Part shown: positions 1 through 8,779 of the stretch, in pieces | Layout of the letters: each line of letters opens with the position of its first letter | Position numbering within the stretch: the stretch's first letter is position 1 | Origin: an uncultured Mycobacterium sp. | GTDB lineage: Bacteria > Actinomycetota > Actinomycetes > Mycobacteriales > Mycobacteriaceae | Direction of reading: 5' to 3' | Length of the DNA: 64,000 nucleotides | NCBI GenBank assembly: GCA_900078375.1 | Contig: FLQS01000028.1 | Span: 1 to 64,000, forward strand | Made by a program: the position numbers and the translations under genes | The notes under the pieces: generated by a model | Seen by the model: the letters and a program-made list of their open reading frames with translations, nothing else | Database searches by the model: none | What the model was told of the DNA's origin: nothing

Positions 1-24
1 CCCTCGGCACGTACCGTCCGCCTC

Positions 25-252
25 ATGAACAAGAACAAGACGAGCTCCACCTCTGCTCACCGCCATGCACCGGCGCAGGAACACGCGCCGGACCTCAAGA
101 CTGCGTTCCCCGACGTGGACAAGGCCGCCCGTGCCCTGATGTACACGCTGGCCTCAGCGCTCGCCGCGGACTTCGACGAGGCGCGCCGGCTCGGGTGCAC
201 GGACCTGCTGCTGATGACCACGAACGTCGTCACCCGCCGGGCGGGTAGCTAG
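25..252 (+). CDS. Hypothetical protein, 75 aa
   Basis: This short open frame encodes a hydrophilic protein with a His/Ala-rich start followed by one probable amphipathic helix (AARALMYTLASALAADFDEA). I do not recognise a family. It begins 24 bases from the left edge, so its promoter and any upstream partner are not visible. It converges on the next gene, which ends six bases away on the other strand. The composition fits the neighbouring GC-rich genes, which supports it being real, but there is no domain evidence. Confidence 0.45.
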   Translation: MNKNKTSSTSAHRHAPAQEHAPDLKTAFPDVDKAARALMYTLASALAADFDEARRLGCTDLLLMTTNVVTRRAGS

Positions 253-257
253 CACCG

Positions 258-1430
258 TCACACCCGCGATGACCAATTCGGTGCGAACGGGAGCAGCTTG
301 CGGCTGGAGGTGCTGACGATCCGTTTGTCCTGCTGCCGCACCGGCAGAGCGATCTGACACGGCAGGGGGCCGTAATCGGCGGCTCCGTGGCTCCACTCGC
401 TCTCGTCCGGCAAGCCCGGCCCCGACAAGTGCATGTCGACGCCGTTGAATCGGCCGTTCGCGTCCTTCTTCACCAACTCGTGCGTCAGGGTGCGGACGTG
501 GCCTCCCTTCACCGCTACGGGGCCGTAGATGGCGTCGCGCACCGCCTGAGCGGGCGTGAGCCACACTTCACTCGCTTGACCGGTGTAGCGGCGCCGGGCG
601 ACGTTCCAGAGCGATGACACGGCTTGCTGGATCAGGGACGCGGTCTCGATGTCCTGATCTGGCAGGGTGTGCGTCAGCGACACCCACCACTCCGTTCCGC
701 CCTTCCTGCCGGGCGTCTGAGGCTTATGCAGGTACGCGAACTGCGAACCCGCCAGAAGCTGCACCGGGTCGCCGCCCGGCGGCGTGAACGCCATCTGCGT
801 GCTCTCGTCGGTGTGGACGATCGTCAGGCCGTGCTTAGCGGCGTTGTACAGGAACGACTCGGAGAGGACCGTGTGGGCGGCGGTCTCCAAGAGGAGCTGC
901 CACGCCGAGACCGTGTCGTTGAACTCGTCGGCCTGGGCATCCAGAGCCGCGTCGCCCGGGTCCGTACCGCCGAGGAACACGAGCGCCACCGCGTCGCGGT
1001 CGAAGCCGTTGCGCAAGGCGATGCCGACCTTCTCCTTGAACTGGGCGAAGTTGACCGACGCGGCCATGCCGAGCCAAGGGCAGTCCTGCTTCTCCGAGTG
1101 GGCGAAGAACAGCCGCAGCAGCGTCTCGGACGCGTGGTGCAGCACCAGGACGCACTCGGTGCGCACGTAGCGGTCACGCGCCTCCTTGGACGGGACCGGC
1201 GTGCCCACGCGGCGGGAGGCTCCCACAACCCGCTCGGACTCGTACGCGGGCGCCAGTGCCTCGGCCGGCGCCAGCATCAGCGTCAGGGCCTCGATCTTGA
1301 CGAGCAGGTACTGGCTGGGGTCGTCCTCGTAGAAGGTCGCGTTGAGTTCGGAGAACAACTCGGACGCCAGCTTGGGTCCGGCCGGAGCGTTGTCCTTCGG
1401 CTTGCGGGATCGGTTGCGCTTACTCGCCAC
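258..1430 (-). CDS. Hypothetical protein, 390 aa
   Basis: The product is a soluble-looking protein with no signal peptide or membrane segment and a Lys/Arg-rich N-terminus (MASKRNRSRKPKD). The middle part contains well-formed helices (residues about 80-200, with ECVLVLHHASETLLRLFFAH), and the end looks like a beta-rich domain. I do not recognise the family. The start ATG at 1430 gives a typical basic N-terminus. It is followed on the same strand, 35 bases upstream, by another gene of unknown function (ending at 1466), so the two may be co-transcribed. A helical region followed by a hydrophilic C-terminal half is seen in many accessory-genome proteins, but no enzymatic motif can be pointed to. 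Confidence 0.7.
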   Translation of the reverse strand: MASKRNRSRKPKDNAPAGPKLASELFSELNATFYEDDPSQYLLVKIEALTLMLAPAEALAPAYESERVVGASRRVGTPVPSKEARDRYVRTECVLVLHHASETLLRLFFAHSEKQDCPWLGMAASVNFAQFKEKVGIALRNGFDRDAVALVFLGGTDPGDAALDAQADEFNDTVSAWQLLLETAAHTVLSESFLYNAAKHGLTIVHTDESTQMAFTPPGGDPVQLLAGSQFAYLHKPQTPGRKGGTEWWVSLTHTLPDQDIETASLIQQAVSSLWNVARRRYTGQASEVWLTPAQAVRDAIYGPVAVKGGHVRTLTHELVKKDANGRFNGVDMHLSGPGLPDESEWSHGAADYGPLPCQIALPVRQQDKRIVSTSSRKLLPFAPNWSSRV

Positions 1431-1465
1431 CGGCGCATCGTAGGGCCGGGGACCGACAGAGCGAC

Positions 1466-2092
1466 TTATTCGCCCTGAAGCACCGGCTCCGGGGGTTCCC
1501 CGAACCGTCGCCGCCAGAGGTCACCCACCTCGTCTGCGAACTGGAGGTCGGCACGCACCTCACCGGCGTCGGCGATGTACAGGACGCCCGCGGACTGACC
1601 GGCGGGGACAACCCGCGGGATCCTGTCGACCATATGCTGCTGTGCGTTGCGGAGGAACGCCGAAACCTGGGGCGAGTTCACGATGTGACTGGACATCATC
1701 GGAGCGTAGGAACCCAGCTGCCCGAACTGTGGGCCGCCGAAACTCATCCCGTGTGGCAGTCCTGAGTACATCGACTCGGCTTGCTGACCGATGGCACCCA
1801 GCCCACCGCTGAGGGTCGTGGTGAACACCTCACGCGCTAGGTCCTCAAGCGAGAAGCGCCCCTTCGCAGGCAGGCACCTGCTCTCCGAACGTGAGCCGGT
1901 CTCATCGACGAGGTACACGTCGACCTCGAGGTCGGTGATGGGTCCGGAGGTCCCGTTGTTCACCTTCACCGCCCAGAGGTTCTTTCCGATCGGCACCGGT
2001 TCGACCGAGACGGTGACCGCGCGGATGCGACCACCGCTGTTGCCGGCCTCCCTGGTGCCGAACGTCACGTTGGTGATGTTGTCGCGGCCCAC
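1466..2092 (-). CDS. Hypothetical protein, possible C-terminal half of a split gene
   Basis: The 208-aa frame starts with a GTG inside a stretch encoding NVNVGRDNITNVTFG, a beta-type repeat usually found in the interior of proteins. It then has a domain of about 90 residues with a beta-sandwich flavour (VSVEPVPIGKNLWAVKVNN). There is no ribosome binding site in front of the GTG. The reading frame continues open upstream with plausible coding sequence (SEPASAQSFTSAQ) but no start codon, and it lies in the -1 frame of the gene that ends at 2146. I infer that the two frames may be one gene interrupted by a frameshift. The function is unknown. Confidence 0.5.
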   Translation of the reverse strand: MGRDNITNVTFGTREAGNSGGRIRAVTVSVEPVPIGKNLWAVKVNNGTSGPITDLEVDVYLVDETGSRSESRCLPAKGRFSLEDLAREVFTTTLSGGLGAIGQQAESMYSGLPHGMSFGGPQFGQLGSYAPMMSSHIVNSPQVSAFLRNAQQHMVDRIPRVVPAGQSAGVLYIADAGEVRADLQFADEVGDLWRRRFGEPPEPVLQGE

Positions 2093-2145
2093 GTTGACGT
2101 TGCGCTGGGCCGAGGTGAAGGACTGCGCGGAAGCAGGCTCGCTGG

Positions 2146-2631
2146 CTAATGCTCCCGCGCCCGGGGAGGGTGGGGCGGCTCCTGGGGGCCGCGGGCCGAC
2201 ACGCCGCGGATTCGCAATGAGCCGTCCGCGGTGATGTCCTCGGCAAGCACACCGCTACCGCCCTCGACCGCGACGTCGGCGATCTCGATGTCGCCGCCAA
2301 CGGATGCGCGCCGCAAGCGCACGCCGACCGTCGCCGGTGCGCCAGGCTCTTGCTCCTCGACCACGTTCAACAGAGTCTGCGCGAGCTTCCGCAACTCCGG
2401 GTCGTCGTTCGCGCCGGCCGCAGCGAGCTTCTTGGCCAGTAGCGCACGCCGAAGCTCCTCCCCCGGCTCCTGCTCGAGACCGCTGATCTCTGCGGCCACC
2501 GAGCCGTACTTACTCCCGAGCCAGTTCCGCAGCGCGGCGTAGGCATCGGCGATCGTCTTCTTGGCCGTTTCGCGAACACCCTCAGATGCTCCGATCGCGA
2601 CCGCTGCCGCGATCATCGTGACGGGCTCCAT
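2146..2631 (-). CDS. Hypothetical protein, helical N-terminal half of a possible split gene
   Basis: The 161-aa product starts MEPVTMIAAAVAIGASEG and continues as a mostly helical domain (residues 1-105: KKTIADAYAALRNWLGSKYG, then PELRKLAQTLLNVVEEQ). This is an architecture common in bacterial accessory proteins, where it precedes effector or pentapeptide-like parts. From residue about 110 it turns into short beta repeats (GGDIEIADVAVEGG) and ends abruptly in a Pro/His/Arg tail that looks out of frame. The next frame (1466-2092) resumes with similar beta repeats. The start ATG at 2631 is well placed. The function is unknown, and whether this is a complete gene or the front of a frameshifted one cannot be settled here. 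Confidence 0.55.
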   Translation of the reverse strand: MEPVTMIAAAVAIGASEGVRETAKKTIADAYAALRNWLGSKYGSVAAEISGLEQEPGEELRRALLAKKLAAAGANDDPELRKLAQTLLNVVEEQEPGAPATVGVRLRRASVGGDIEIADVAVEGGSGVLAEDITADGSLRIRGVSARGPQEPPHPPRAREH

Positions 2632-3019
2632 CTAGTACCTCCGGCTCATGGGCCCCACGATGGTGGACCATGCCTTCAACCTAACCGTCGGCGCCGACAA
2701 CCCGGCCTGCTGCGACCGACCACTCTTCGCGTGGATGGGCGGTCGCCCCGATCAAGGGTCCGATCCAAAACCCTCGGCGAGGACCGCCATCAGGTCGCCA
2801 ACGCCGCGAAGGTTCAACAACCACCCCCCTTCGTGTGTGCGTTCGGTTCGTCGCCCCGCTGCTGCGCCGTCGTCCGTCGCCGCCGCCTGGGCTGCTGCTC
2901 CAGAGAGACCTACAACAATGTGCGGCGCGCGCCTGTCTGATCCGCGACGACGCGACGACGACGACGACGACCTACGTGCGACGACGACGGCGACGGCGGC
3001 GACGACGACGACTGCATCC
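2632..3019. other. Intergenic region with a GAC trinucleotide tract
   Basis: This stretch of nearly 390 bases between the hypothetical genes and eccE has no convincing gene. Its right part (about 2944-3014) is a run of GAC triplets interrupted by a few other codons (two main blocks around a CTACGTGC spacer, with GGC interruptions). It ends just before the eccE stop codon. It may be a simple-sequence expansion; no terminator hairpin was evident. Confidence 0.5.
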
Positions 3020-4759
3020 TCACGCGGCGGTCCCGGTCCATGTCTGCTCCTGACGAAACTCCACGATGGCCAACTCGAGTATCCGTGTGTTGGTGCGGAC
3101 TCTGACCGTGGTGGGTGAGGTCTGCTGAAACACGATGTCCGGGGTCGTGTCGGTTACCCGTCCGACCGTGATCACCGTGGAGGCCAACCCCATCGGCGGT
3201 GCGACCGCGGCGTGGTCGTTCACGATGATGGTCGGCACGAATTCAGCGCGCCGACCCGGCTCCATCACTGCAATGTTGGGCTGGGACACCGAATACCACC
3301 GTCGCGGATCACGGGAGAAGATCGCGATCCGCTCGCCGGTGGCGGCGGCCCGGATCAGAAGCTGGCGAACGTAGAAATCGCTGGTGTCCATGGTGATGCG
3401 GGTCGGACGCTGCGGATCGGTCAGCGCCCACATCACCAGGTCGTCGCGGCGCACCTCAGGGCTTCCGCTCTTGTCATCACGCAGTGCGGCACCGACCAAG
3501 ACACCGGTGGAGCCCACGGCGATCTCCAGATCCTCCGCCAGCGCCGTGGCGGGCAGCGGCAGCGATGGCGCGCTGATCGGGGCGGCCCGCAGCGCGGCGG
3601 TGTACTGCTCGCCGGGCAGGGTGTTCAAGAACAACGTCGGCGCTGCTTTCGGTGGCCGAGGATCGTTGGTCCGCACCATCGCCGACACCACCACCTCATC
3701 GCCGTGCTTGCGCAACATCAGTACATGCAGCACGTGGTCACTGGGCAGTGCCCACATCTGGTTGAACGTGTCCGTCGTGATGTCTTCTGGGGAGAAGTAA
3801 TACGACGTCACATAGCCCGGTTGGGCGTTGATCAGCGACCAGTGCACGTCCACCGGTGCCGGCTGTTTGCGGTCTGACTCGTCGAGCTTCGCCGCCTGGC
3901 CGGCGGACCCCCGTCGGCGACGCTTACCCGCATTCTCCGAGGCGACGGCCACCGCAGCTGGCTCCTCAACCTCGTCGTCTTCGGCGACGTCGGGATCGAC
4001 GATCGCCGGGCGCGGCGGGGGCACCGCCAACCCGAGGCTCAGGGTGCCCAGCACCGCGTCCTGTTCCTCGGCGCTAAGAGCGACGGCCCGCACCCCCTCT
4101 TGCTGCAGCGCTTTGATCACCCGATCGGCGGCGGCCGCCACGGCGGTACCGATCGACTGGCGGTACACCAGTCCTGGCAGGGACTCGCGGATGTCCAGTC
4201 GCAGAATCAGGTAGGTGACTCGCTGACCGGCGGCGCCGCGCGCCGCGAGCAAGGTGCTGTAGAGCTGCGGATACCCCTGTTCAGGGCGCACGCGGAAGCC
4301 GTCGGAGGCGATGTCGAAACCAATGCGCAACCCGCCGGGCTGATCCACGAACTGAACCAGCACGTGCAGCGGCAACACGTTGACCGTGTGCGCAACGGTG
4401 GAGCCGCGCAGGAAGGTCGGTTCGTAGGGATGGCCATCGACCCGAATCACGGCAACGGCTTCGTTGTCGGCGGTGCGCACCCCATACACGTCGTTGCCGT
4501 GGCGGATGTCGACCGCGGCGCCGACCGGGGTGGTGTAGCGCCCGGTCCGGCGTTGACGTACCCGCGCGGCCACCCAGGTCACCAGGCTGTGCCGGCGCAC
4601 TCTCACCAACAGCACGACGAGCGCCACCACGGTGATCGCGGCGAACGGCCACCAGGAAAATCGCCACGGCGGCAGCGCCGCGTACGCCGCGATGGCCGCC
4701 ACCACAACCGATACCGATGCGCCCAGCGTGGGGCGTACGGTCACCGTGCGCGCCTTCAT
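3020..4759 (-). CDS. eccE: Type VII secretion membrane protein EccE
   Basis: EccE is a core subunit of the mycobacterial ESX membrane complex, placed at its periphery and linked to the mycosin. The 579-aa product has two hydrophobic segments close to the N-terminus (residues about 14-31 and 35-53), followed by an Arg-rich stretch and a large soluble domain, as in the family. It is the last gene of the core cluster. Its ATG overlaps the mycP stop codon by four bases, which implies translational coupling. The protein is somewhat longer than many EccE proteins because of a low-complexity insertion around residues 250-300 (acidic DEDDEVEEP, then GKRRRRGS). No eccA follows it, unlike in chromosomal ESX-2. 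Confidence 0.9.
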   Translation of the reverse strand: MKARTVTVRPTLGASVSVVVAAIAAYAALPPWRFSWWPFAAITVVALVVLLVRVRRHSLVTWVAARVRQRRTGRYTTPVGAAVDIRHGNDVYGVRTADNEAVAVIRVDGHPYEPTFLRGSTVAHTVNVLPLHVLVQFVDQPGGLRIGFDIASDGFRVRPEQGYPQLYSTLLAARGAAGQRVTYLILRLDIRESLPGLVYRQSIGTAVAAAADRVIKALQQEGVRAVALSAEEQDAVLGTLSLGLAVPPPRPAIVDPDVAEDDEVEEPAAVAVASENAGKRRRRGSAGQAAKLDESDRKQPAPVDVHWSLINAQPGYVTSYYFSPEDITTDTFNQMWALPSDHVLHVLMLRKHGDEVVVSAMVRTNDPRPPKAAPTLFLNTLPGEQYTAALRAAPISAPSLPLPATALAEDLEIAVGSTGVLVGAALRDDKSGSPEVRRDDLVMWALTDPQRPTRITMDTSDFYVRQLLIRAAATGERIAIFSRDPRRWYSVSQPNIAVMEPGRRAEFVPTIIVNDHAAVAPPMGLASTVITVGRVTDTTPDIVFQQTSPTTVRVRTNTRILELAIVEFRQEQTWTGTAA

Positions 4760-6414
4760 GACATCCTCCGCCGGATCGCGGCGATTCCGCCCAGGACGGC
4801 CGCGAGGACCACCGCCGCGCCCGCTCCCAGCAGAGCCACCGAGCGGGCGCGGGTGTCCGGAGCGGGCGGCGGGGGCGGAACGTGCAGTGCAGTGCTCAGA
4901 TGCTCGACGGGTTGGGGATCGCCGGCGGCGACGTCGAAGGTCAGCGCGGCCACCGGGTCGACCACGCCGTAGCCCACCTGGTTATCCACGATGTGGGCCG
5001 GGTTGTGCGCGGTTTCCATGATCCGCCGGATGACTTGGTGCGCCGTCAGATTCGGATACTTGGCCCGCACCAATGCGGCCACTCCGGAGACGTAGGCGGC
5101 GGAGAAGCTGGTGCCCCAGATGCCGTTGCCGGTGCCGGGGTCCTTGGCCAGCGAAGCGTTCACCGCGGCCCCGTTCGTGCTGGAGAGTCCCATGATGCGC
5201 GACCCGGGTGCAGCCACCCCAACCCAGGGCCCGTTGATGGAGTCGGGCATCGGCACCCCTTCGGGCGTGACCGCGGCCACCGACAGCACGTAGTCGGAGA
5301 AGTAGGCCGGGCTGACGATCGTGCGCACCCCGTCCCAGTCGCGGGGGTCGTTGACGTTGAGGGCGTTGTAGGCCGGGTTCTGACCGCAGTCGGGTTGCAT
5401 CGGATCGTTCTTGTTCCCGGCAGCCGCGACGATCACGGCGTCCTTCTCCACTGCGGCGTAGCGCACCGCGGCACCGAGTGGGTCCTGATTGACCGGCGCC
5501 GCGGCGTTGGTGCACGACGCCAACGACACGTTGATCACCGTGGCGCCCAGATCCGCGGCCGTGCGGATGGCCTTGGCCAGCGAGAGCACGTCACCGGCCT
5601 TGCGGTGCTCGTCTTGCTCCTGCTGGGTGGGGTGCGCCGGGGAGAACGCCACCGAAGACTGGCGGATCGAGATCAGTGCTGCATCCGGGGCGACGCCGAC
5701 CACCCCATCGGGCCCACCGGGCGGTGGGCCCGGAACCAGAGGTTGCGCCGATCCGGGAGCGGGTGCGCCGTCGGCCGGTGCATCCCCGTCCGGCGGGGGT
5801 GGCGGTGGCGGGGCGGGCGCCGGTGGTGGCGGTGGTGGGGCCGTCACGGTCACCGTCTGCGCCGGCGGTGGCGGTGGCGGTGGACTTGTGGGGGCTGGAT
5901 TGCCCGGTACCGGCGGCGGTGGCGCAAACGGTTGTGCCCCTGCGGGTTTCGGTGTGGGCCGGTCGGCCGGATTGGACGGTGCGCTCCCTATGATGCTGGC
6001 GATCACCGTTCCGTGATTCTCACAGTCTCCCCCGGCGACGCCGCCATTCTCCAATCCCTGGACGAAATCGCCGCCCGGATACAGTTGGGGGAAGCGGGGA
6101 TTGGCGGTTACCCCGGTGTCGATGATGGCCACCGGAACTCCGGCGCCGGTCGAGTATTGCCAGGCCTGCTTGATGTTGAGCATCACGTTGCCTGGTGGGG
6201 GTTGGGTGACGTCGGGATCGGCGATCACCACCGGGTTGATGCACGCTTCGCTTTGGCGCATTTCCTCTGTGGGACCGGGTGTTTCGGCGGGCGGCAGCGC
6301 CCCGGGGTCGATGACCGGCGGCGCTATCGCCAGGGCGGTGGGTGCGGCCATCACGTTGGCCGCTAGCAGCGTGGCCGCTCCCAGCGCTGAGGCTGCGACC
6401 TTCAGGCGAATCAT
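4756..6414 (-). CDS. mycP: Mycosin, membrane-anchored subtilisin-like protease (MycP)
   Basis: MycP is the S8 serine protease that caps and stabilises the ESX membrane complex on the periplasmic side. The 552-aa protein starts MIRLKVAASALGAATLLAAN, a signal peptide. The catalytic triad is visible: Asp99 (AIIDTGV), His134 (ENHGTVIASI) and Ser436 (WGTSFSAAYVSG). A long Pro/Gly-rich insertion lies between the His and the Ser (residues about 150-235). A single C-terminal membrane helix ends in a basic tail (IAAIRRRMS). The ATG at 6414 shares one base with the eccD stop (TGATG), which fixes the start. A much longer frame without the signal sequence exists upstream but runs through eccD and is not used here. 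The end overlaps the eccE start by four bases. Confidence 0.92.
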   Translation of the reverse strand: MIRLKVAASALGAATLLAANVMAAPTALAIAPPVIDPGALPPAETPGPTEEMRQSEACINPVVIADPDVTQPPPGNVMLNIKQAWQYSTGAGVPVAIIDTGVTANPRFPQLYPGGDFVQGLENGGVAGGDCENHGTVIASIIGSAPSNPADRPTPKPAGAQPFAPPPPVPGNPAPTSPPPPPPPAQTVTVTAPPPPPPAPAPPPPPPPDGDAPADGAPAPGSAQPLVPGPPPGGPDGVVGVAPDAALISIRQSSVAFSPAHPTQQEQDEHRKAGDVLSLAKAIRTAADLGATVINVSLASCTNAAAPVNQDPLGAAVRYAAVEKDAVIVAAAGNKNDPMQPDCGQNPAYNALNVNDPRDWDGVRTIVSPAYFSDYVLSVAAVTPEGVPMPDSINGPWVGVAAPGSRIMGLSSTNGAAVNASLAKDPGTGNGIWGTSFSAAYVSGVAALVRAKYPNLTAHQVIRRIMETAHNPAHIVDNQVGYGVVDPVAALTFDVAAGDPQPVEHLSTALHVPPPPPAPDTRARSVALLGAGAAVVLAAVLGGIAAIRRRMS

Positions 6415-7931
6415 CAGTGATACCTCGTGAATTGGATCAGTTCGATTGTCCAGGCGGCCAGGATCAGCACGGCGATCGTGGCGATGTATTCGAGGTATTC
6501 CACGACTTCGCGGACCGGCTCGGAGAACGCCCGGGTGGGAACGACGGCGCCGGCCACCAGAGCCGTGAGCGCGATGCCGACCACGACCGCCGCCGAGATC
6601 AGCACTGCGGCGGTGTCGTCGGCCGCGGCGGCCAGGCCGTAGTGGACGGGGATGGCGAACAGCGACAGTGCCGACCCGGAGACGACGGTGATGGCGTGCC
6701 GGCGGTCGCGGAAGCCGCGGGCCCGCAGCACCAGAATGAACGCGACGACGGCCGCCACGGTGACGAACGTCCATTGCGTTCCGACGCCCGGGTGCACCGC
6801 GCACCACGTCGCCGCCACTTCGGTTACGGCCGTTCCCAGCACGACCCCCATCAGGACACGGTTTGAACGACGTGCCACTTCGGCGACCTGTTCCCCGGTC
6901 AAGGTGATGTCGCGTGGTCCGTCGGCCACCGGCGAGATGGTGTCCTCCGGGTCGCCGGGATTGCGTTCGTACATGTCCTTGCCGGTGATCGACTGAAAGC
7001 TCTGTCGAGGCACGTTGGCCAGCCGCCGCCCGATCGAGGACGCGACGTAGCTCACCGTCACCACCCCGACCAGCATCACTACGGCGATGCGCTGGCCCGG
7101 CACGGTGAAGAACATGCGGGCCGCCGCCGCGCCGGCGACCGCCACCGACATCGTCGCAATGGCCGTGGCGGCCGTCCAGTACCGACCCGTCAGTCGTGCC
7201 AGCGCTGTGGCCGCCAGCACGGCCACGATGGCCGGCAGAAAGGCGTGCGGGGCGCCAGGATGGCCGCCCGGGGGTACCGACGCCGCGCCGAGGGCCAACG
7301 CACTCACCGCGGCCCAGGACGTCGCCGCCGACACGAAGCGTTCCGCCCCGAGGCGGGCGGTGAGGATCGCAGTGACCGCGAGCACCACAGCGGTGCCCCA
7401 GAAGACCGCGGGTGTGACCCAGGTTCCGGTCCCGCCCCAGCGCAGCCTCCACACCAACGCCGCAGCCAGAGCCAACGCGACCAGGGTCAGCACCACAGCG
7501 ACCCGCGCGGCGTCGACCGCCGAGACCGCGGGAAAGTGCTCCTTGGCCCAGCGGGCAATCGCCGCGGAGACGTTTTCGATATTGGGTTCATAGCGCTGGG
7601 CCTTGCTGGCGGGAATGAACGCCAGCAAGTCGGCGTCGCTGACGCCCTGAGCCGCCAGCGACAGGTTGCCCGACAACAAGGTCATCCCGGCCGCGCGCGC
7701 GAAGACGAACGCGGTCCCGGCGGGCAACTCCTCGGCACCGATGGCCCGCAGGCGCTGGTTGAGGACGTCGCGCGTCGGCTCGGTCAACTTGGCCAGCGGC
7801 ACCGCCGCCGGCAGCAGCAGGTCGATCTGGTGGGCCTGGGGGTCATTTCCCACCAACAGCGACACCCGACTCGAAGCCGGAACCAGTGCGTCGACACCGG
7901 CTGTCGCTGGCCGGTGAGCGGTGGCGGTCAT
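6414..7931 (-). CDS. eccD: Type VII secretion integral membrane protein EccD
   Basis: EccD forms the multi-spanning vestibule of the ESX inner-membrane complex. The 505-aa product has an N-terminal ubiquitin-like domain (residues about 20-115, with VSLLVGNDPQAHQIDLLLPA) followed by about eleven hydrophobic segments from residue 140 to the C-terminus, interrupted by the cytoplasmic loop with PRQSFQSITGKDMYERNPGD, a region well conserved in EccD proteins. The ATG at 7931 overlaps the espI stop codon (ATGA), and the stop overlaps the mycP start. The gene therefore sits in a tightly coupled run espI-eccD-mycP-eccE. Confidence 0.93.
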   Translation of the reverse strand: MTATAHRPATAGVDALVPASSRVSLLVGNDPQAHQIDLLLPAAVPLAKLTEPTRDVLNQRLRAIGAEELPAGTAFVFARAAGMTLLSGNLSLAAQGVSDADLLAFIPASKAQRYEPNIENVSAAIARWAKEHFPAVSAVDAARVAVVLTLVALALAAALVWRLRWGGTGTWVTPAVFWGTAVVLAVTAILTARLGAERFVSAATSWAAVSALALGAASVPPGGHPGAPHAFLPAIVAVLAATALARLTGRYWTAATAIATMSVAVAGAAAARMFFTVPGQRIAVVMLVGVVTVSYVASSIGRRLANVPRQSFQSITGKDMYERNPGDPEDTISPVADGPRDITLTGEQVAEVARRSNRVLMGVVLGTAVTEVAATWCAVHPGVGTQWTFVTVAAVVAFILVLRARGFRDRRHAITVVSGSALSLFAIPVHYGLAAAADDTAAVLISAAVVVGIALTALVAGAVVPTRAFSEPVREVVEYLEYIATIAVLILAAWTIELIQFTRYH

Positions 7932-8779
7932 CTATACCCCTCGGGAGAGTTGGGTCGGGGCGCGGCAGGAGGCGTTCCCCCGCCACCCCCACGGGAAGGC
8001 CGATTCGAGGTGGCGGCGAAATGTTCGGCGCACTCGGCCGCCAGCTCCAGCAGCCGCCGGCGGCTCAGCGGATTGATCTCCTCCTTGATGTCGATCACCC
8101 CGCCGGGTCGCAGATGCCCGTCGTAGGGCATTTGGATGACCTTCTGGCCGTGCTTGCCGAACCGCTCCACCAGCAGTTTGAGGTCCCGCTTGTCGGCGTG
8201 ACCGTCAGAGTCGTTGACCACGACCACGGTGCGGTGCAGAAGGGCGGTGAAGCCGCCGTTGGCGAGCCATTCCAGTGTTTGTCCGGCCGCTGAGGCCCCG
8301 TCGAACCACGGTGAGGACACCACGATCAGGGCGTCGACGTCGTTGAGCACCTCGCGGGTCACCGCCGCATCCATCGTGGAACCGCAATCGATGATCGACA
8401 GGGTGAAATGCCGGTTGAGCTGATTGGTGGCGGCCCGGTAGACGGCCGGGTCCAGGACTCGGCGGCGCGCGGTCTCTGGCGCACCCCCCAGAACGAACAA
8501 TCCGGCCCGGTTGCCGCCGACCCGTGAGCGCATGTCGGCGAAGGTGTTGAGGTTGCGGTCGGCGGCCAGCTCCCAGTAGGAGCCCGACGCTTGCGGATCA
8601 ATTCGAGCAGCGAGCTTGCCGAAGGCGGTGTCGGCGTCGACCGCGACCACACGGTCGTCTTGGCGCAGCTCGGCGAAGATCGATCCCACCCCTGCGGCGA
8701 TGGTGCTCTTGCTCTTGCCCACGCCGCGTTGGCCCTGGCGGCCGATGGCGCGCACGTGGGCATTCTCGATGCGCGCCAT
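7928..8779 (-). pseudogene. espI: EspI, C-terminal ATPase part (downstream of a frameshift)
   Basis: This 283-aa frame carries most of the MinD/ParA-like ATPase domain of EspI, an ESX-associated protein thought to regulate secretion in response to cellular ATP. It contains the switch region (VVAVDADTAFGKLAARIDP) and the Walker B-like strand (LSIIDCGSTMDAAVT). A second nucleotide-contact strand (VVVVNDSDGHADK) and the end (HLRPGGVIDIKEEINP) are typical of EspI. The first 23 residues (MARIENAHVRAIGRQGQRGV) are not EspI sequence. They come from a roughly 112-bp insertion at the Walker A motif that puts this half out of frame with the N-terminal half (8598-9683). The stop overlaps the eccD start. 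Unless translation restarts here, EspI is inactive. An assembly error is a serious alternative. Confidence 0.75.

Noticed and set aside
2648..3118. Plus-strand frames with poly-Thr or poly-Arg tracts
   Set aside because: They are translations of the GAC repeat and of the antisense of eccE, without start signals.
6415..7452. Long minus-strand frame extending mycP upstream to 898 aa
   Set aside because: The extension is Arg/Gly-rich, lies entirely inside eccD in another frame, and would bury the clear MycP signal peptide that starts at 6414.
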